Source: Niastella sp.
GTDB lineage: Bacteria > Bacteroidota > Bacteroidia > Chitinophagales > Chitinophagaceae
Assembly: GCA_016710595.1 (NCBI GenBank)
Contig: JADJVM010000008.1
Location: forward strand, 744,001 to 808,000
Reading direction: 5' to 3'
Length of the DNA: 64,000 nt
Shown here piece after piece: positions 36,582-45,600 of the stretch. Position numbers and translations under genes: made by a program. Numbering within the stretch: position 1 is the first letter of the stretch; each line of letters starts with the position of its first letter. The notes under the pieces were generated by a model. The model had not been told where the DNA came from. It saw only the letters and a program-made list of their open reading frames with translations, and made no database searches.

Positions 36582-38219
36582 ATGAAAAAACAGAATATCT
36601 TATTATCTTTTCTTCTTTCTATAAACCTACTTGTATGGGCACAGCCGCCTGTATTTACGCACCAGGATACACTTAGGGGTAGTATTGGGTATGCAAGGCA
36701 GCATTGGGATGTTACTCATTATAATATTACGGTAGCGCCTGATTTTAACACTAAAAACATAGAAGGCAAAAATACAATTCGTTTTACCAATAACGGTGTA
36801 CACATGATGCAAATTGATTTGCAGGAGCCTATGCAAATTGATAGTGTAGCCTATCAAAACCGGAGCTTAACCTATAACCGGGATGGAAATGCATTCTTTA
36901 TACAATTGCCAAAATCGAATATTGTTTTACAAAAAGTGTTTACCGATTCTATTACCATTTATTTTAGCGGTAAGCCAAAAGAAGCCAGGAATGCGCCCTG
37001 GGACGGAGGATGGATCTGGAAAAAAGACAATGACGGAAATCCGTGGATGTCTGTTGCCTGCCAGGGCCTCGGCGCAAGCGTATGGTACCCATGCAAAGAC
37101 TCACAAAGCGATGAACCCAATGATGGCGCATCGCTTACCATAATTGTTCCGGATACATTGATCGGCGTGGGAAATGGGCGAATGATTGAAGAAAAAAAAT
37201 TGAGTAACCAAAGAAAATCATTTACCTGGGCGGTTGTAAATCCAATTAACAATTACAATATTGTTCCATACATTGGCAAGTACAGCCATTGGGGCGAAAT
37301 ATATAAAGGCTTAAAAGGGAATTTGACCATGGATTATTGGGTACTAAATTACAATGTAGAAAAAGCTAAAACCCAATTTAAAGATGCAGATAGAATGATG
37401 AAAGCATTTGAATATTGGTTTGGCCCCTACCCTTTTTATGAAGATGGTTATAAATTAGTAGAAGCGCCACATTTGGGTATGGAGCATCAAAGCGCTATCG
37501 CTTATGGAAATCATTTTAAAAACGGGTATCTCGGCAAGGATCTGTCCGGCACAGGCGAAGGATTAAAATGGGATTTTATTATCGTTCATGAAAGTGGCCA
37601 TGAATGGTTTGGCAACAATATAACCAGTAAAGATATTGCAGATATGTGGATTCATGAAGGCTTTACAAATTACAGTGAAACATTGTTTACCGATTTTTAT
37701 TATGGCACCGCAGCAGGAAATGCATATAATATTGGATGCCGGAAAAATATACGAAATGATGTTCCCATCATCGGACCTTACGGAGTAAACAAAGAAGGAA
37801 GTGGCGATATGTATTATAAAGCAAGCGCTATGATTCACACCATCCGCCAGATTATACACAATGATAAAAAATTCAGGGCCATGCTGAATGGCTTAAACCG
37901 GGATTTTTATCATCAAACCGTTACTACAGCTCAGATAGAATCATACATTAACCACTTTGTAAAAATTAATTTTAGCAAAATTTTTGATCAATACCTTACC
38001 ACTACTCAAATACCCATCCTGGAATATAAATTTGAAAACAAAAAACTATATTACCGGTTTACCAATTGTATAGAAGGGTTTCAAATGCGGGTAAAATTAA
38101 AAGGTTCAAATAAATGGGTAAATGCTGGAACCCAATTCAAATATAAAAAATGGAAAGATCAAAATACCCTTTTTGAAATTGATCCAAATTTTTATATTGA
38201 AACTAAATTAATTCAATAA
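36582..38219 (+). CDS. M1-family zinc aminopeptidase, exported
   Basis: Gluzincin peptidase of 545 residues, signal peptide to about residue 20 (LLVWAQ). The zinc site is HESGHEWFG (His336, Glu337, His340) with the third ligand Glu359 in MWIHEGFTNYSE. The substrate-binding exopeptidase motif, usually GxMEN, appears as LGMEHQSAIAYGN, as in a bacterial M1 subgroup. The N-terminal beta-sandwich domain and a catalytic domain are present, but the long C-terminal helical domain of PepN is largely absent. It likely trims peptides in the periplasm. It is divergent from the peptide-binding lipoprotein. Confidence 0.92.
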   Translation: MKKQNILLSFLLSINLLVWAQPPVFTHQDTLRGSIGYARQHWDVTHYNITVAPDFNTKNIEGKNTIRFTNNGVHMMQIDLQEPMQIDSVAYQNRSLTYNRDGNAFFIQLPKSNIVLQKVFTDSITIYFSGKPKEARNAPWDGGWIWKKDNDGNPWMSVACQGLGASVWYPCKDSQSDEPNDGASLTIIVPDTLIGVGNGRMIEEKKLSNQRKSFTWAVVNPINNYNIVPYIGKYSHWGEIYKGLKGNLTMDYWVLNYNVEKAKTQFKDADRMMKAFEYWFGPYPFYEDGYKLVEAPHLGMEHQSAIAYGNHFKNGYLGKDLSGTGEGLKWDFIIVHESGHEWFGNNITSKDIADMWIHEGFTNYSETLFTDFYYGTAAGNAYNIGCRKNIRNDVPIIGPYGVNKEGSGDMYYKASAMIHTIRQIIHNDKKFRAMLNGLNRDFYHQTVTTAQIESYINHFVKINFSKIFDQYLTTTQIPILEYKFENKKLYYRFTNCIEGFQMRVKLKGSNKWVNAGTQFKYKKWKDQNTLFEIDPNFYIETKLIQ

Positions 38220-38299
38220 ACGAATGCGCATTCATTAAGTCTTACTAAAAACGGGCTCATTTTTGATATATAAAAGAAAAGATCATTTAAAATATTAAC

Positions 38300-38698
38300 A
38301 TGAAAAAATTATTTCTCACAGGCATTTTTATACTGGGTATGAATATCATGATGAATGCGCAAACGATGAAATTCCCAGCTACGGTAATGTTTACCAGTGA
38401 ATGTTGCGGTGTACCCACAGATAGCAGTATTTTGAAAATGATTCAACATTTTAAAAAACAATATCACATTAAAACCATTAGTTGGTATCATATTGGTCCA
38501 TTGGGAAGAGAAGGAGAATACAATATGGCATTCCCACTTACTGAATTGAAAGCAGCCCAAAAAAGAATATTTATAAAAAAAATGCAAAAATTAACATTAG
38601 CTCCCAGCGGGCCGGGCCATTTAACGCTTTCTACAGATTATATATTAGAAAAATCAACCTTATCGGGCAGGTCAAAAATAGAGAAGCATACATTATAA
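38300..38698 (+). CDS. Small exported protein of unknown function
   Basis: 132 residues with a signal peptide (MKKLFLTGIFILGMNIMMNAQ). The mature part begins with a beta-like segment and a vicinal cysteine pair (FTSECCGVPTDSSIL), then a helix (KMIQHFKKQYHIKTISWYHIGPLG). The tail is basic. No family was recognised. It is 80 bp after the M1 peptidase and precedes a group of other uncharacterised exported proteins. Confidence 0.72.
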   Translation: MKKLFLTGIFILGMNIMMNAQTMKFPATVMFTSECCGVPTDSSILKMIQHFKKQYHIKTISWYHIGPLGREGEYNMAFPLTELKAAQKRIFIKKMQKLTLAPSGPGHLTLSTDYILEKSTLSGRSKIEKHTL

Positions 38699-38769
38699 CC
38701 TGTTATATTTCCTTTATGATTGAACAAAAGAAATTAATTTTATAGTTTTAATCAAATTCATCAAGCGCC

Positions 38770-39660
38770 CTGTATCTATTAAAAAAATATAGTGGTTTCA
38801 TCTTTTTTGTTATCCTCTTTTTGGGGAATAACGGGTTTTTGGTTGCAGAAACCCCACCTTTATCTACCACCCAACAAGCGCTTCAATATTTGGATGTACA
38901 TAAAATAAAAGACAGCAGTTCATTTTGGATTCATGTAAAACCAAAATTATTTACTGAAAATCTCAGGTTAAACATAACTGATATCCTTAGTTTTTACCCC
39001 GGCCGCAGCACTAATTTTTGTGCCTATGGCGCTTTGAGTTATTTGGTAATTCATAATGATCCCCTGGGCTATGTACAATTTATGACAGAACTCTTTGAAA
39101 ATGGAGAAGCAACATTTCATCAAGTTTTTTTTAAACCATCAAAGGCTGTAATGCTTTCTGCCGGCGATCTCCGGTTTAAAGGAGTGCTGGATATTCGCCA
39201 TGCCGAGCAAATGTGGTTCCTCACTTTAGCGGATCATTTTAAAGGCTATCTTAATTTTTTTAACCGTAACTACAATCCCGGAGATGAGAACAGTTTTTGG
39301 GCAGCAACAAACCTTGCCAAATTTAACCGGATGGTAAAAAAAATAACGCCCTACAAAGTTAGCTGTGTGGGTAGCGACCTGGTACGGCCCTGGGTAAAAG
39401 ATATGACGGCCTACCTGCAAAAAAGAATCAAAAATGGGATTACGGTATTATATATTAATAACCGCATCATCCATAAAAAAAATCATGATAAAATAAAATA
39501 TAGCATCCCCACTCATTATGTGATATTAGAAAGTATAAAATTAGAAAACAACCTGGTTACCCTCATTTATTGGGATTATGGCAATCGTACTCAAATTCAA
39601 GTAAGCCCCAAAGTTTTACGAAAAATAATTTTTGGGGTATCTCAATGTACGCTTTCATGA
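38770..39660 (+). CDS. Exported protein with possible papain-like cysteine peptidase residues
   Basis: No ATG starts this frame. TTG at 38821 is the first common start (279 residues), but it would cut into a hydrophobic signal peptide encoded from about 38770 (CTG: LYLLKKYSGFIFFVILFLG), and the frame is open from 38752. I therefore place the start near 38770 with low certainty. Counting from the TTG, Cys67 in STNFCAYGALSYL, His232 in PTHYVIL and Asp252 in IYWDYGN follow the Cys-His-Asp order and local texture of papain-like folds. This is pattern reading, not a family match. Its stop overlaps the next gene by ATGA. Confidence 0.62.
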   Translation: MYLLKKYSGFIFFVILFLGNNGFLVAETPPLSTTQQALQYLDVHKIKDSSSFWIHVKPKLFTENLRLNITDILSFYPGRSTNFCAYGALSYLVIHNDPLGYVQFMTELFENGEATFHQVFFKPSKAVMLSAGDLRFKGVLDIRHAEQMWFLTLADHFKGYLNFFNRNYNPGDENSFWAATNLAKFNRMVKKITPYKVSCVGSDLVRPWVKDMTAYLQKRIKNGITVLYINNRIIHKKNHDKIKYSIPTHYVILESIKLENNLVTLIYWDYGNRTQIQVSPKVLRKIIFGVSQCTLS

Positions 39661-40259
39661 AAAAAAGATTATCCCATATCGTTTTACTCGGTATCCTGTA
39701 TTCTTTGAGTTCATGCAGTACTAAAATAGTATCTACGAATTATTACAACATCAATAAAAATAAATTATTGGTAATTGAGCAATCCTACAAAGCCCTTTAC
39801 AAAACCAAACCTTTCTCCGCTGCATTTACAGATCGGCTATTACAAACTGTATCGGTAGAGCTGATCACAGATAGCCTCACTTACATTTATGAAATGGGAG
39901 TTGATGAACCCCGGTTGTTAGATACATTAAGCCAATATGGATACCAGGCAAAGCCGATCTATTACCTTATTAAAAATATGCAAAGTATTAGCTGTGCCTG
40001 GATCAATAATTTTGATTATTACGTAAACGATCACCAGCATCGCCTCGTTTTAATCAGTATCAAACCAAAACTCATCAGGTACTTACTATCACCTCCCAAA
40101 TATTACATCCTGGCTTACTTTGACAGGGCACAATCTTTTGATGAAAAAGGCAGGCTCCTGGATGGAAAAAGAGTTAAAAGGCTCCGGCAACTGAACGGCC
40201 AAACCTATCGAAAAATCACTGACAGGATTTGTTTTACCATTGCTGAAAAATACCGTTAA
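39657..40259 (+). CDS. Lipoprotein of unknown function, coupled to the preceding gene
   Basis: 200 residues from ATG 39657, which overlaps the previous stop (ATGA). Longer frames start inside the upstream gene and lack a signal. Lipobox Cys20 (SLSSCSTK). The mature protein is mixed alpha/beta without a recognised domain; it contains ISCAWINNFDYYVNDHQHR and a basic C-terminus. Tight coupling to the possible cysteine peptidase suggests a joint function, such as anchoring, inhibition or protection. That is inference only. Confidence 0.75.
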   Translation: MKKRLSHIVLLGILYSLSSCSTKIVSTNYYNINKNKLLVIEQSYKALYKTKPFSAAFTDRLLQTVSVELITDSLTYIYEMGVDEPRLLDTLSQYGYQAKPIYYLIKNMQSISCAWINNFDYYVNDHQHRLVLISIKPKLIRYLLSPPKYYILAYFDRAQSFDEKGRLLDGKRVKRLRQLNGQTYRKITDRICFTIAEKYR

Positions 40260-40425
40260 ACCCATCGTCATATTCCTATTTTAGTTTATCTTTAAAGAGG
40301 TAAAATATATTGATCGTAAGCCAAAATTGCATCTTTAATTTTTAAAAAATAACAGGGGTAAGTAAATAATTTTCAAATCCCTTAATACGATTTTTTTCTG
40401 TAATACTTTTAAATTTTTAGAAAAA

Positions 40426-41406
40426 ATGTATAAACTTATTGGGGTAACATGCCTTTTAAGTATTGTTTCTTGCAGCAGTATAAAACCAAATCAAATAGTA
40501 ATGGCAGAAAATTATGCCACCGTAATTAAAGGAGTAAGTACGGTACCCGAAGAAATATATTTTAGGATGTACCAGCTTAAATCACAATCTCAGCAAGTAC
40601 AATTAAGTGGCCTGATTTCTACCAGCAATAAGTCAGCAGAAATGATGGAATATATGGAGCAGGGTTTCATTGATCGTTTGTCTTTTTTAAACCTTGTAGA
40701 TTCTATTGCAGATGCCCATAAAATAGTTACTAAATACAGTGAGTTCTTATTGGCATTAATTGACAAGGATCATTTGAATAAGTTTTCATTACATAAAAAA
40801 GAATGGCAGTCTTCTTTTGATTTGCTTACCAGCCGCTATAATAGTACTTCCCTAAAAACAAATCCAAAATTCATTTCAATACCACCAGAAACGTCCGGGC
40901 TTGTGGCTTCTATCATAAATGAAATAGGCTCTAAAAAGATAAAGTCTTTACAAAAAAAATATTTGTTCAGTGCAATTGCCCAGGCCAATGGATTGCTAAA
41001 GAATATTTATCAAAATTTTCTAAAATTCGATATCCCGAGGTTACATGCTGAAATGAATGAAATGCCATCGTATGTAAAAGAGAATTTCCAGGATTTTCTT
41101 ACGAATATAAATGCGTATGAAAAAAGCGCAGGCCAAAACCCCTACAATTACTACAAATATTATATGCCGATATATAATAATTGGCAATTGCAAATAAGAG
41201 AAGCCGGTATATTAATAAACAAAATGGAGTATTGCATCAATAACCTGGTTGCCTCACTTGATGTTTTTGAACAAGCCATGAAAGATAATGTATCACCCGA
41301 TGATTTACCACCAGAAATAGAAAAACTAAACAAGAGTTTTGCTGACTTGAATGACACCCAGGCACGCTTTGAGGATTTTAGATCACACTATTTAAAAACT
41401 TTATAA
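40426..41406 (+). CDS. Helical lipoprotein of unknown function
   Basis: 326 residues, lipobox Cys16 (SIVSCSS). The mature chain is strongly helical (FLLALIDKDHLNKFSLHKKEWQ..., LLKNIYQNFLKF, MEYCINNLVASLDVFEQAM), with no recognised catalytic motif. A long helical lipoprotein suggests a periplasmic scaffold or partner-binding role. It is followed 9 bp later by a second helical lipoprotein gene, so the two probably form an operon. Confidence 0.75.
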   Translation: MYKLIGVTCLLSIVSCSSIKPNQIVMAENYATVIKGVSTVPEEIYFRMYQLKSQSQQVQLSGLISTSNKSAEMMEYMEQGFIDRLSFLNLVDSIADAHKIVTKYSEFLLALIDKDHLNKFSLHKKEWQSSFDLLTSRYNSTSLKTNPKFISIPPETSGLVASIINEIGSKKIKSLQKKYLFSAIAQANGLLKNIYQNFLKFDIPRLHAEMNEMPSYVKENFQDFLTNINAYEKSAGQNPYNYYKYYMPIYNNWQLQIREAGILINKMEYCINNLVASLDVFEQAMKDNVSPDDLPPEIEKLNKSFADLNDTQARFEDFRSHYLKTL

Positions 41407-41415
41407 AACTTAAAG

Positions 41416-41991
41416 ATGAAAAAGCTGGTTTTAATTTTAAGTGTATCCATTATTTTGCAAATGGGTTGTAAAAACAAGCCATCAAATTCTATTGCGGAAC
41501 ACCCGGTTGACACATCGTTAATTGGCGATTTGCACAGGAGTAACGACGGCGCAAACTCTGCATTGGGTGGAGCCTACAATGAACAAGCTGCAGAAGAAGA
41601 GAAAGAAAAAAATATAAAAATGCAAATTGATTCTGCTTACCGGGTTATTGGCGAATTAGAGAATGTGAAAAAATTATTAAACCAGTCGGGGGACGCTGAG
41701 CTTAGCACCACAGAGCGGAATGCAAAATCAAAAATGATTTACAGCATAAATTTATTACAGAATAAAATCAGCCGTACAATGGACGAGCGGATCATCGGTG
41801 AGTTAAAAAGCAACTGCAATAAATTAAGTATGCTAAATGATGAAATAGATGCTAACAATACAAAACTAACAAATGTTTCAGCAGCCTTAACCGAAGTTAC
41901 CCGGTCTGTAACCAGGCTTTCAAATATATTCTCCTTTTGCCTGAGCCGGGGATGGATAAAACCTGAAATACAAAAGACTGCGGCAAAATAA
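41416..41991 (+). CDS. Coiled-coil lipoprotein of unknown function
   Basis: 191 residues, lipobox Cys18 (ILQMGCKN). The middle is charged and heptad-like (EQAAEEEKEKNIKMQIDSAYRVIGELENVKKLLNQ) and is followed by another helical stretch (KSNCNKLSMLNDEIDANNTKL), indicating coiled coil. No family was recognised. It follows the helical lipoprotein by 9 bp; its stop lies in the left arm of a terminator. Confidence 0.75.
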   Translation: MKKLVLILSVSIILQMGCKNKPSNSIAEHPVDTSLIGDLHRSNDGANSALGGAYNEQAAEEEKEKNIKMQIDSAYRVIGELENVKKLLNQSGDAELSTTERNAKSKMIYSINLLQNKISRTMDERIIGELKSNCNKLSMLNDEIDANNTKLTNVSAALTEVTRSVTRLSNIFSFCLSRGWIKPEIQKTAAK

Positions 41992-42018
41992 AAGAGCCGC
42001 TTTTCATTGGCTCTTTTA
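41989..42018. terminator. Bidirectional terminator between convergent genes
   Basis: 10-bp perfect stem TAAAAGAGCC/GGCTCTTTTA (41989-41998 and 42009-42018) with a 10-nt loop. The A/T arms provide a T-run in both directions. It overlaps the stop of the plus-strand lipoprotein gene and lies 23 bp from the minus-strand stop at 42042. Confidence 0.8.
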
Positions 42019-42041
42019 CAATTTCCCCTTTCTGTTCAATG

Positions 42042-42797
42042 CTAATCAATTTCTTTTTTTGATGGGATATTTATTGTTTGATTATTGCCTTCTACATTCA
42101 AATCACTAATTTCTAAAGGAGCCCGATGGCTTATTGCCGCTTTGGGTTTCAGCAAATTTTTACCTGCACCGGTTATTTTTGATTTAAACAATAACCACAA
42201 ACCACCTAACATTAATAGGATACCAAAATATTTTAAAAAGGTACCCAGCCCACCACCCGGTACAGGTGAACTATAGGTTAAAATCGCTTTTCCAAAACTA
42301 TCTTTTTCAATTTTTGAATTACTTGCTGCGGCTGGTAAATTTATTTTAAAAGTTTGGCCATTGTCATCATCAATCATCAAAAATTGTTTTTCTGAAAGTT
42401 TAGTAATATTTGCATCTTTTGTATCATCAGAGGAACTTGATAAATCAGCAATCCATTTTCCCTTCTTACTCATTTCTACCATCCCTAAAACTTTAAACTT
42501 TGCATCAATTGTCCTTTCCATATCATCAGACTTTACTTCAAAATCTGTTAATTCATACTTGGGAAATACCCTTTTAAAACCATTCTTAATTACAGAAGCG
42601 CCAAATGCGCCCATTTGCTTGAGCATTTCCCAGTAAGAAGCATTATACTTGGTATTTACATGAATAACGGCATCGCCCACCTCGTTAATGGTTACTTCTA
42701 AATTTGTTTTAGCGGGTTTTGTATTTTGGGCAATACTTATATTTTGCATTCCTAATAAAAGCAAAATAAAAATTGTGATTTTATTAAATGAGTTCAT
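42042..42797 (-). CDS. Exported membrane-anchored protein of unknown function
   Basis: 251 residues: a signal peptide (ends SIAQ), a beta-rich ectodomain (NLEVTINEVGDAVIHVNTKYNASYW..., NITKLSEKQFLMIDDDNGQTFKINLP), a transmembrane helix near residues 185-205 (FLKYFGILLMLGGLWLLF) and a short polar tail. So it has one membrane anchor with most of the chain outside the cytoplasm. No family was recognised. It follows the transglutaminase-like gene by 14 bp and is probably co-transcribed. Confidence 0.75.
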   Translation of the reverse strand: MNSFNKITIFILLLLGMQNISIAQNTKPAKTNLEVTINEVGDAVIHVNTKYNASYWEMLKQMGAFGASVIKNGFKRVFPKYELTDFEVKSDDMERTIDAKFKVLGMVEMSKKGKWIADLSSSSDDTKDANITKLSEKQFLMIDDDNGQTFKINLPAAASNSKIEKDSFGKAILTYSSPVPGGGLGTFLKYFGILLMLGGLWLLFKSKITGAGKNLLKPKAAISHRAPLEISDLNVEGNNQTINIPSKKEID

Positions 42798-42811
42798 AAA
42801 ATGAATTGGAT

Positions 42812-44530
42812 TTATTGGAGTGAATTAATAATATTAGCAACCGTTTTTGTTTGATTTCCTGCTTGCTGGTTTGCACCTGCCACAATTCCCACAATACCTC
42901 CACTCGATTGTTTAAAGGCCGCAACCCAACCCAATAAGATATCATTCACCTGCGTAGTTCCACTATATAACTGATAATTTCTCATTTGCCCCGAGGGTTG
43001 ATATTGCAGCATACCGCCATAATTAGTAGAAATAACTTGCTGCATATATTGCAAAGCCTGTTGCGCACTTTGATACCCGTTAAAATTATACACTTCAGTA
43101 AAAACAGTATTAGAAGAGTTGTTGGCAACTTCTTTTAATTCAGGTATTGCGCCCCCTTTTCGTAAGCGCCAGGAAGATGGGTAATAAAAATTTACAACTC
43201 CATTATATGCTTTATATCCCGAAGGGATTACACGGTTATTTCCACCGCCTCCATCATTACCACCACCATTACCACCACCGCCACCGTTACCACCACCGCC
43301 ATCATTACCGCCGCCACCGCCGGAATTATCTACATTTGGGCCTGCATTGGGAACTGTATTTACATTTGCTGCCACTCCATTTGATGAAAAAGAACGGGCA
43401 ATCTCATCTATCTTTTGTCTTAAAAAAGGATCATCTTTTAATTCCATCGCATTGGCACCTTGCTTAATAGCTTCTCTCACATCTACTACAAAATATCTTG
43501 GGTCGCCAGCCTGCACTTTTTGAAAAAATACCTGCAATTCCTTCATGCCTGCTTCATAAGCCTGTTCGGGGCTTTGCGATCCGCCGATACCTTCACCACC
43601 AATTGCTGTACTTTCAATAGCATAATAATTACCATTTAATTTAAACCCGGGATAAGCATGTTGGGGAATCATATAAATAACCGGCTCCATACCTGCGCAA
43701 GCCATCACACTTGCATACATAATAGATAATTCAATACACAATCCTGTTTTACCCGTTATTACTTCTCTGGGCAATCGTATATTCTGAACAATAGAATTTA
43801 CATCACTTATAGATGCGGGTACGCCCGATGTTCCACTGTACACCATGTGGCTTACCAATGTAGCATAATAGATCCCCATCATAAAACGAAGGTTCTCTTT
43901 CTCAGTTTGCGTTACAGATGCGGTTTCACCTTTCAATACTTTTTCCTGTATTTGTTGAGTGAAATATTTAATGATCGGGTCTTCGGGAGTTACAAAACAA
44001 CTCACCAGTTTCATGTTATCAAAATATTCATCCGGTGTACGAATTTCATCACTTGGCAAAAAAGTGTACATAAATTCATTTCTTCCTTTTATGGGAATAC
44101 TAAAATCATTTTCAATGGCCGATACATTACTACCTTTTACCAGTGTATTTACCATTTCTTTTGAATCGGTTGTTTTTTCTACAATTTTATCCGGAAAAGC
44201 AGGGTAGGCATTTACAACTACTGTTTGGCCGGGCATAATAAGTGGAATTTTTTTAGCGCTGGTCCAGTCTAAATAATTATTTACTTTATAAGTAACTTCT
44301 ACATTTTTTGCCGGCACATTACTGGTATTCGTAATTACCATTTTAAACAAACTATACTTTCCTTCTAACGCATCTTCATTCCCATAAACTTTATATACTG
44401 CCGGCATGATGATAGGAGGACGTGTAATTTTTACTTCGAGTGAGGCAGGTGCCACCAGGCCTGTTAGGGGGCCATTAAATGACATCAATAATCCAGCAAT
44501 AATTAAGATGAATGGAAGATACTTTTTCAT
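42812..44530 (-). CDS. Exported transglutaminase-like protein with Gly/Asn-rich linker
   Basis: 572 residues from ATG 44530 (MKKYLPFILIIAG...); the frame opens two codons earlier at a TTG, which I rejected. An N-terminal beta-sandwich with adhesin-like text (YSLFKMVITNTSNVPAKNVEVTYKVN) precedes a transglutaminase-like core with the ordered residues Cys265 (KTGLCIELS), His291 (PQHAYPG) and Glu306 (YYAIES). A Gly/Asn/Asp-only linker (about 395-435) separates it from a C-terminal domain (VVNFYYPSSWRLRKGG). The core could cross-link or cleave peptide or peptidoglycan bonds; the activity is not provable here. Confidence 0.78.
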   Translation of the reverse strand: MKKYLPFILIIAGLLMSFNGPLTGLVAPASLEVKITRPPIIMPAVYKVYGNEDALEGKYSLFKMVITNTSNVPAKNVEVTYKVNNYLDWTSAKKIPLIMPGQTVVVNAYPAFPDKIVEKTTDSKEMVNTLVKGSNVSAIENDFSIPIKGRNEFMYTFLPSDEIRTPDEYFDNMKLVSCFVTPEDPIIKYFTQQIQEKVLKGETASVTQTEKENLRFMMGIYYATLVSHMVYSGTSGVPASISDVNSIVQNIRLPREVITGKTGLCIELSIMYASVMACAGMEPVIYMIPQHAYPGFKLNGNYYAIESTAIGGEGIGGSQSPEQAYEAGMKELQVFFQKVQAGDPRYFVVDVREAIKQGANAMELKDDPFLRQKIDEIARSFSSNGVAANVNTVPNAGPNVDNSGGGGGNDGGGGNGGGGGNGGGNDGGGGNNRVIPSGYKAYNGVVNFYYPSSWRLRKGGAIPELKEVANNSSNTVFTEVYNFNGYQSAQQALQYMQQVISTNYGGMLQYQPSGQMRNYQLYSGTTQVNDILLGWVAAFKQSSGGIVGIVAGANQQAGNQTKTVANIINSLQ

Positions 44531-44647
44531 ATACAAGTTTTATTAGATTAAGCCCAAATTAGGACATAAGAAATTCCTGGCATATAATCCATTTGGATTA
44601 TTTTTTATGACAAAGAGCTAACCTATTTTAGATAAAAACAAGTAAGA

Positions 44648-45469
44648 ATGTTGCATACCCGCTATTTGATTTGCCTTTCACTTTACTTTTTAAGTGGTTG
44701 TATTCAACAAAAAGATGAAAAATCTCATATCGCTATCAATCAGTCAATTAAAGAAGATGAATTACCAAAGGGCAAATACGTTTTAGAAGATAGTTACCAG
44801 CCAAACCGGCAAGCCGGGGATATTAGTTCAATGAATAGTATCCATGAAGATTCAGGTAATACGGTTCATGAAAATTCAAATGAATTGCCCGAAAAGGTTT
44901 TATTGAAAAAGTTTAAAGAACTTTTGGTTTTTCATGCAGACGATACCATGCTGGTAGATCGTAGTTATATCGCCACCCTGGTGATGGGGAAAAATCAAAT
45001 TTTTTCTACCCTCAAAGAAGAAGCATTAGAACAATCAAATGCATCAAACAACAATATCATTTATGATACCAGTATGGAGTTTGGCAGTAAAATGAAAGCC
45101 CGTTTAATAGACATGAACAGCAGCGTAGGCAAAGGTTTTGAAATAGAACTGATAGGCGGCCCGGAAGCTGAAGTGCAAAGTATTTCGGGCAAAAGATCCA
45201 AAGCTTACTGGCAATGGAAACTTACACCCTTATCACCCGGCTTAAAAGAATTAAAATTATCAATAAATGTTATTGAAAAAGATGGAGAAGTAGTAAACCT
45301 GCCCGCCCGGAATATACCCATCACCATTTACGGGAAAGAAGGTTTCTTATACAGAACTGGCCTGTTCTTTAAATCTGAAGGTAAATGGATCATCACAGCT
45401 ATCTGTATTCCTATACTCATTGCGATATACACTTCCCGGCTTAAAAACCGAAATACCCAAAAGCAGTAA
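44648..45469 (+). CDS. Lipoprotein with C-terminal membrane helix, unknown function
   Basis: 273 residues with lipobox Cys18 (FLSGCIQQ), a polar linker (about 25-85), an ectodomain with beta texture (MKARLIDMNSSVGKGFEIELIGGPEAEVQSI...) and a transmembrane helix near the end (WIITAICIPILIAIYTS) with a basic tail. GLKELKLSINVIEKDGEVVNLPARNIPITI resembles domains ending membrane-linked surface proteins. It is divergent from the transglutaminase-like gene, with a shared architecture (ectodomain plus late membrane anchor) with 42042-42797. No family was recognised. Confidence 0.72.
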   Translation: MLHTRYLICLSLYFLSGCIQQKDEKSHIAINQSIKEDELPKGKYVLEDSYQPNRQAGDISSMNSIHEDSGNTVHENSNELPEKVLLKKFKELLVFHADDTMLVDRSYIATLVMGKNQIFSTLKEEALEQSNASNNNIIYDTSMEFGSKMKARLIDMNSSVGKGFEIELIGGPEAEVQSISGKRSKAYWQWKLTPLSPGLKELKLSINVIEKDGEVVNLPARNIPITIYGKEGFLYRTGLFFKSEGKWIITAICIPILIAIYTSRLKNRNTQKQ

Positions 45470-45600
45470 GGAACAAAAACTCTCTTACAAATTCCATGGC
45501 CATTATATACTACAGCATGTAAGCCTGTATTATTTTAAACGGGGGTTTCAATTATCTCTGCCATTTTGTGCTTAAAAATTAAATTCGTATTTATTGTTTC

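Noticed and set aside
38222..38233. GAATGCGCATTC palindrome after the M1 peptidase gene
   Set aside because: No loop for a terminator, no T-run, and no recurrence elsewhere in the window.
43147..43467. His/Tyr-rich plus-strand reading frame, 106 residues
   Set aside because: It is the antisense of the Gly/Asn-rich linker of the transglutaminase-like gene; its composition is a by-product of that low-complexity coding DNA.
44584..44601. ATAATCC-ATTT-GGATTAT hairpin, with a similar ATCCAAATGGAT at 28813
   Set aside because: The two 12-bp matches lie in unrelated promoter regions and the hairpin is short; chance in AT-rich DNA is sufficient.
38770..45469. Defence island or secretion-system apparatus
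   Set aside because: No nuclease, helicase, ATPase or pore component is present; all genes encode exported or lipid-anchored proteins.
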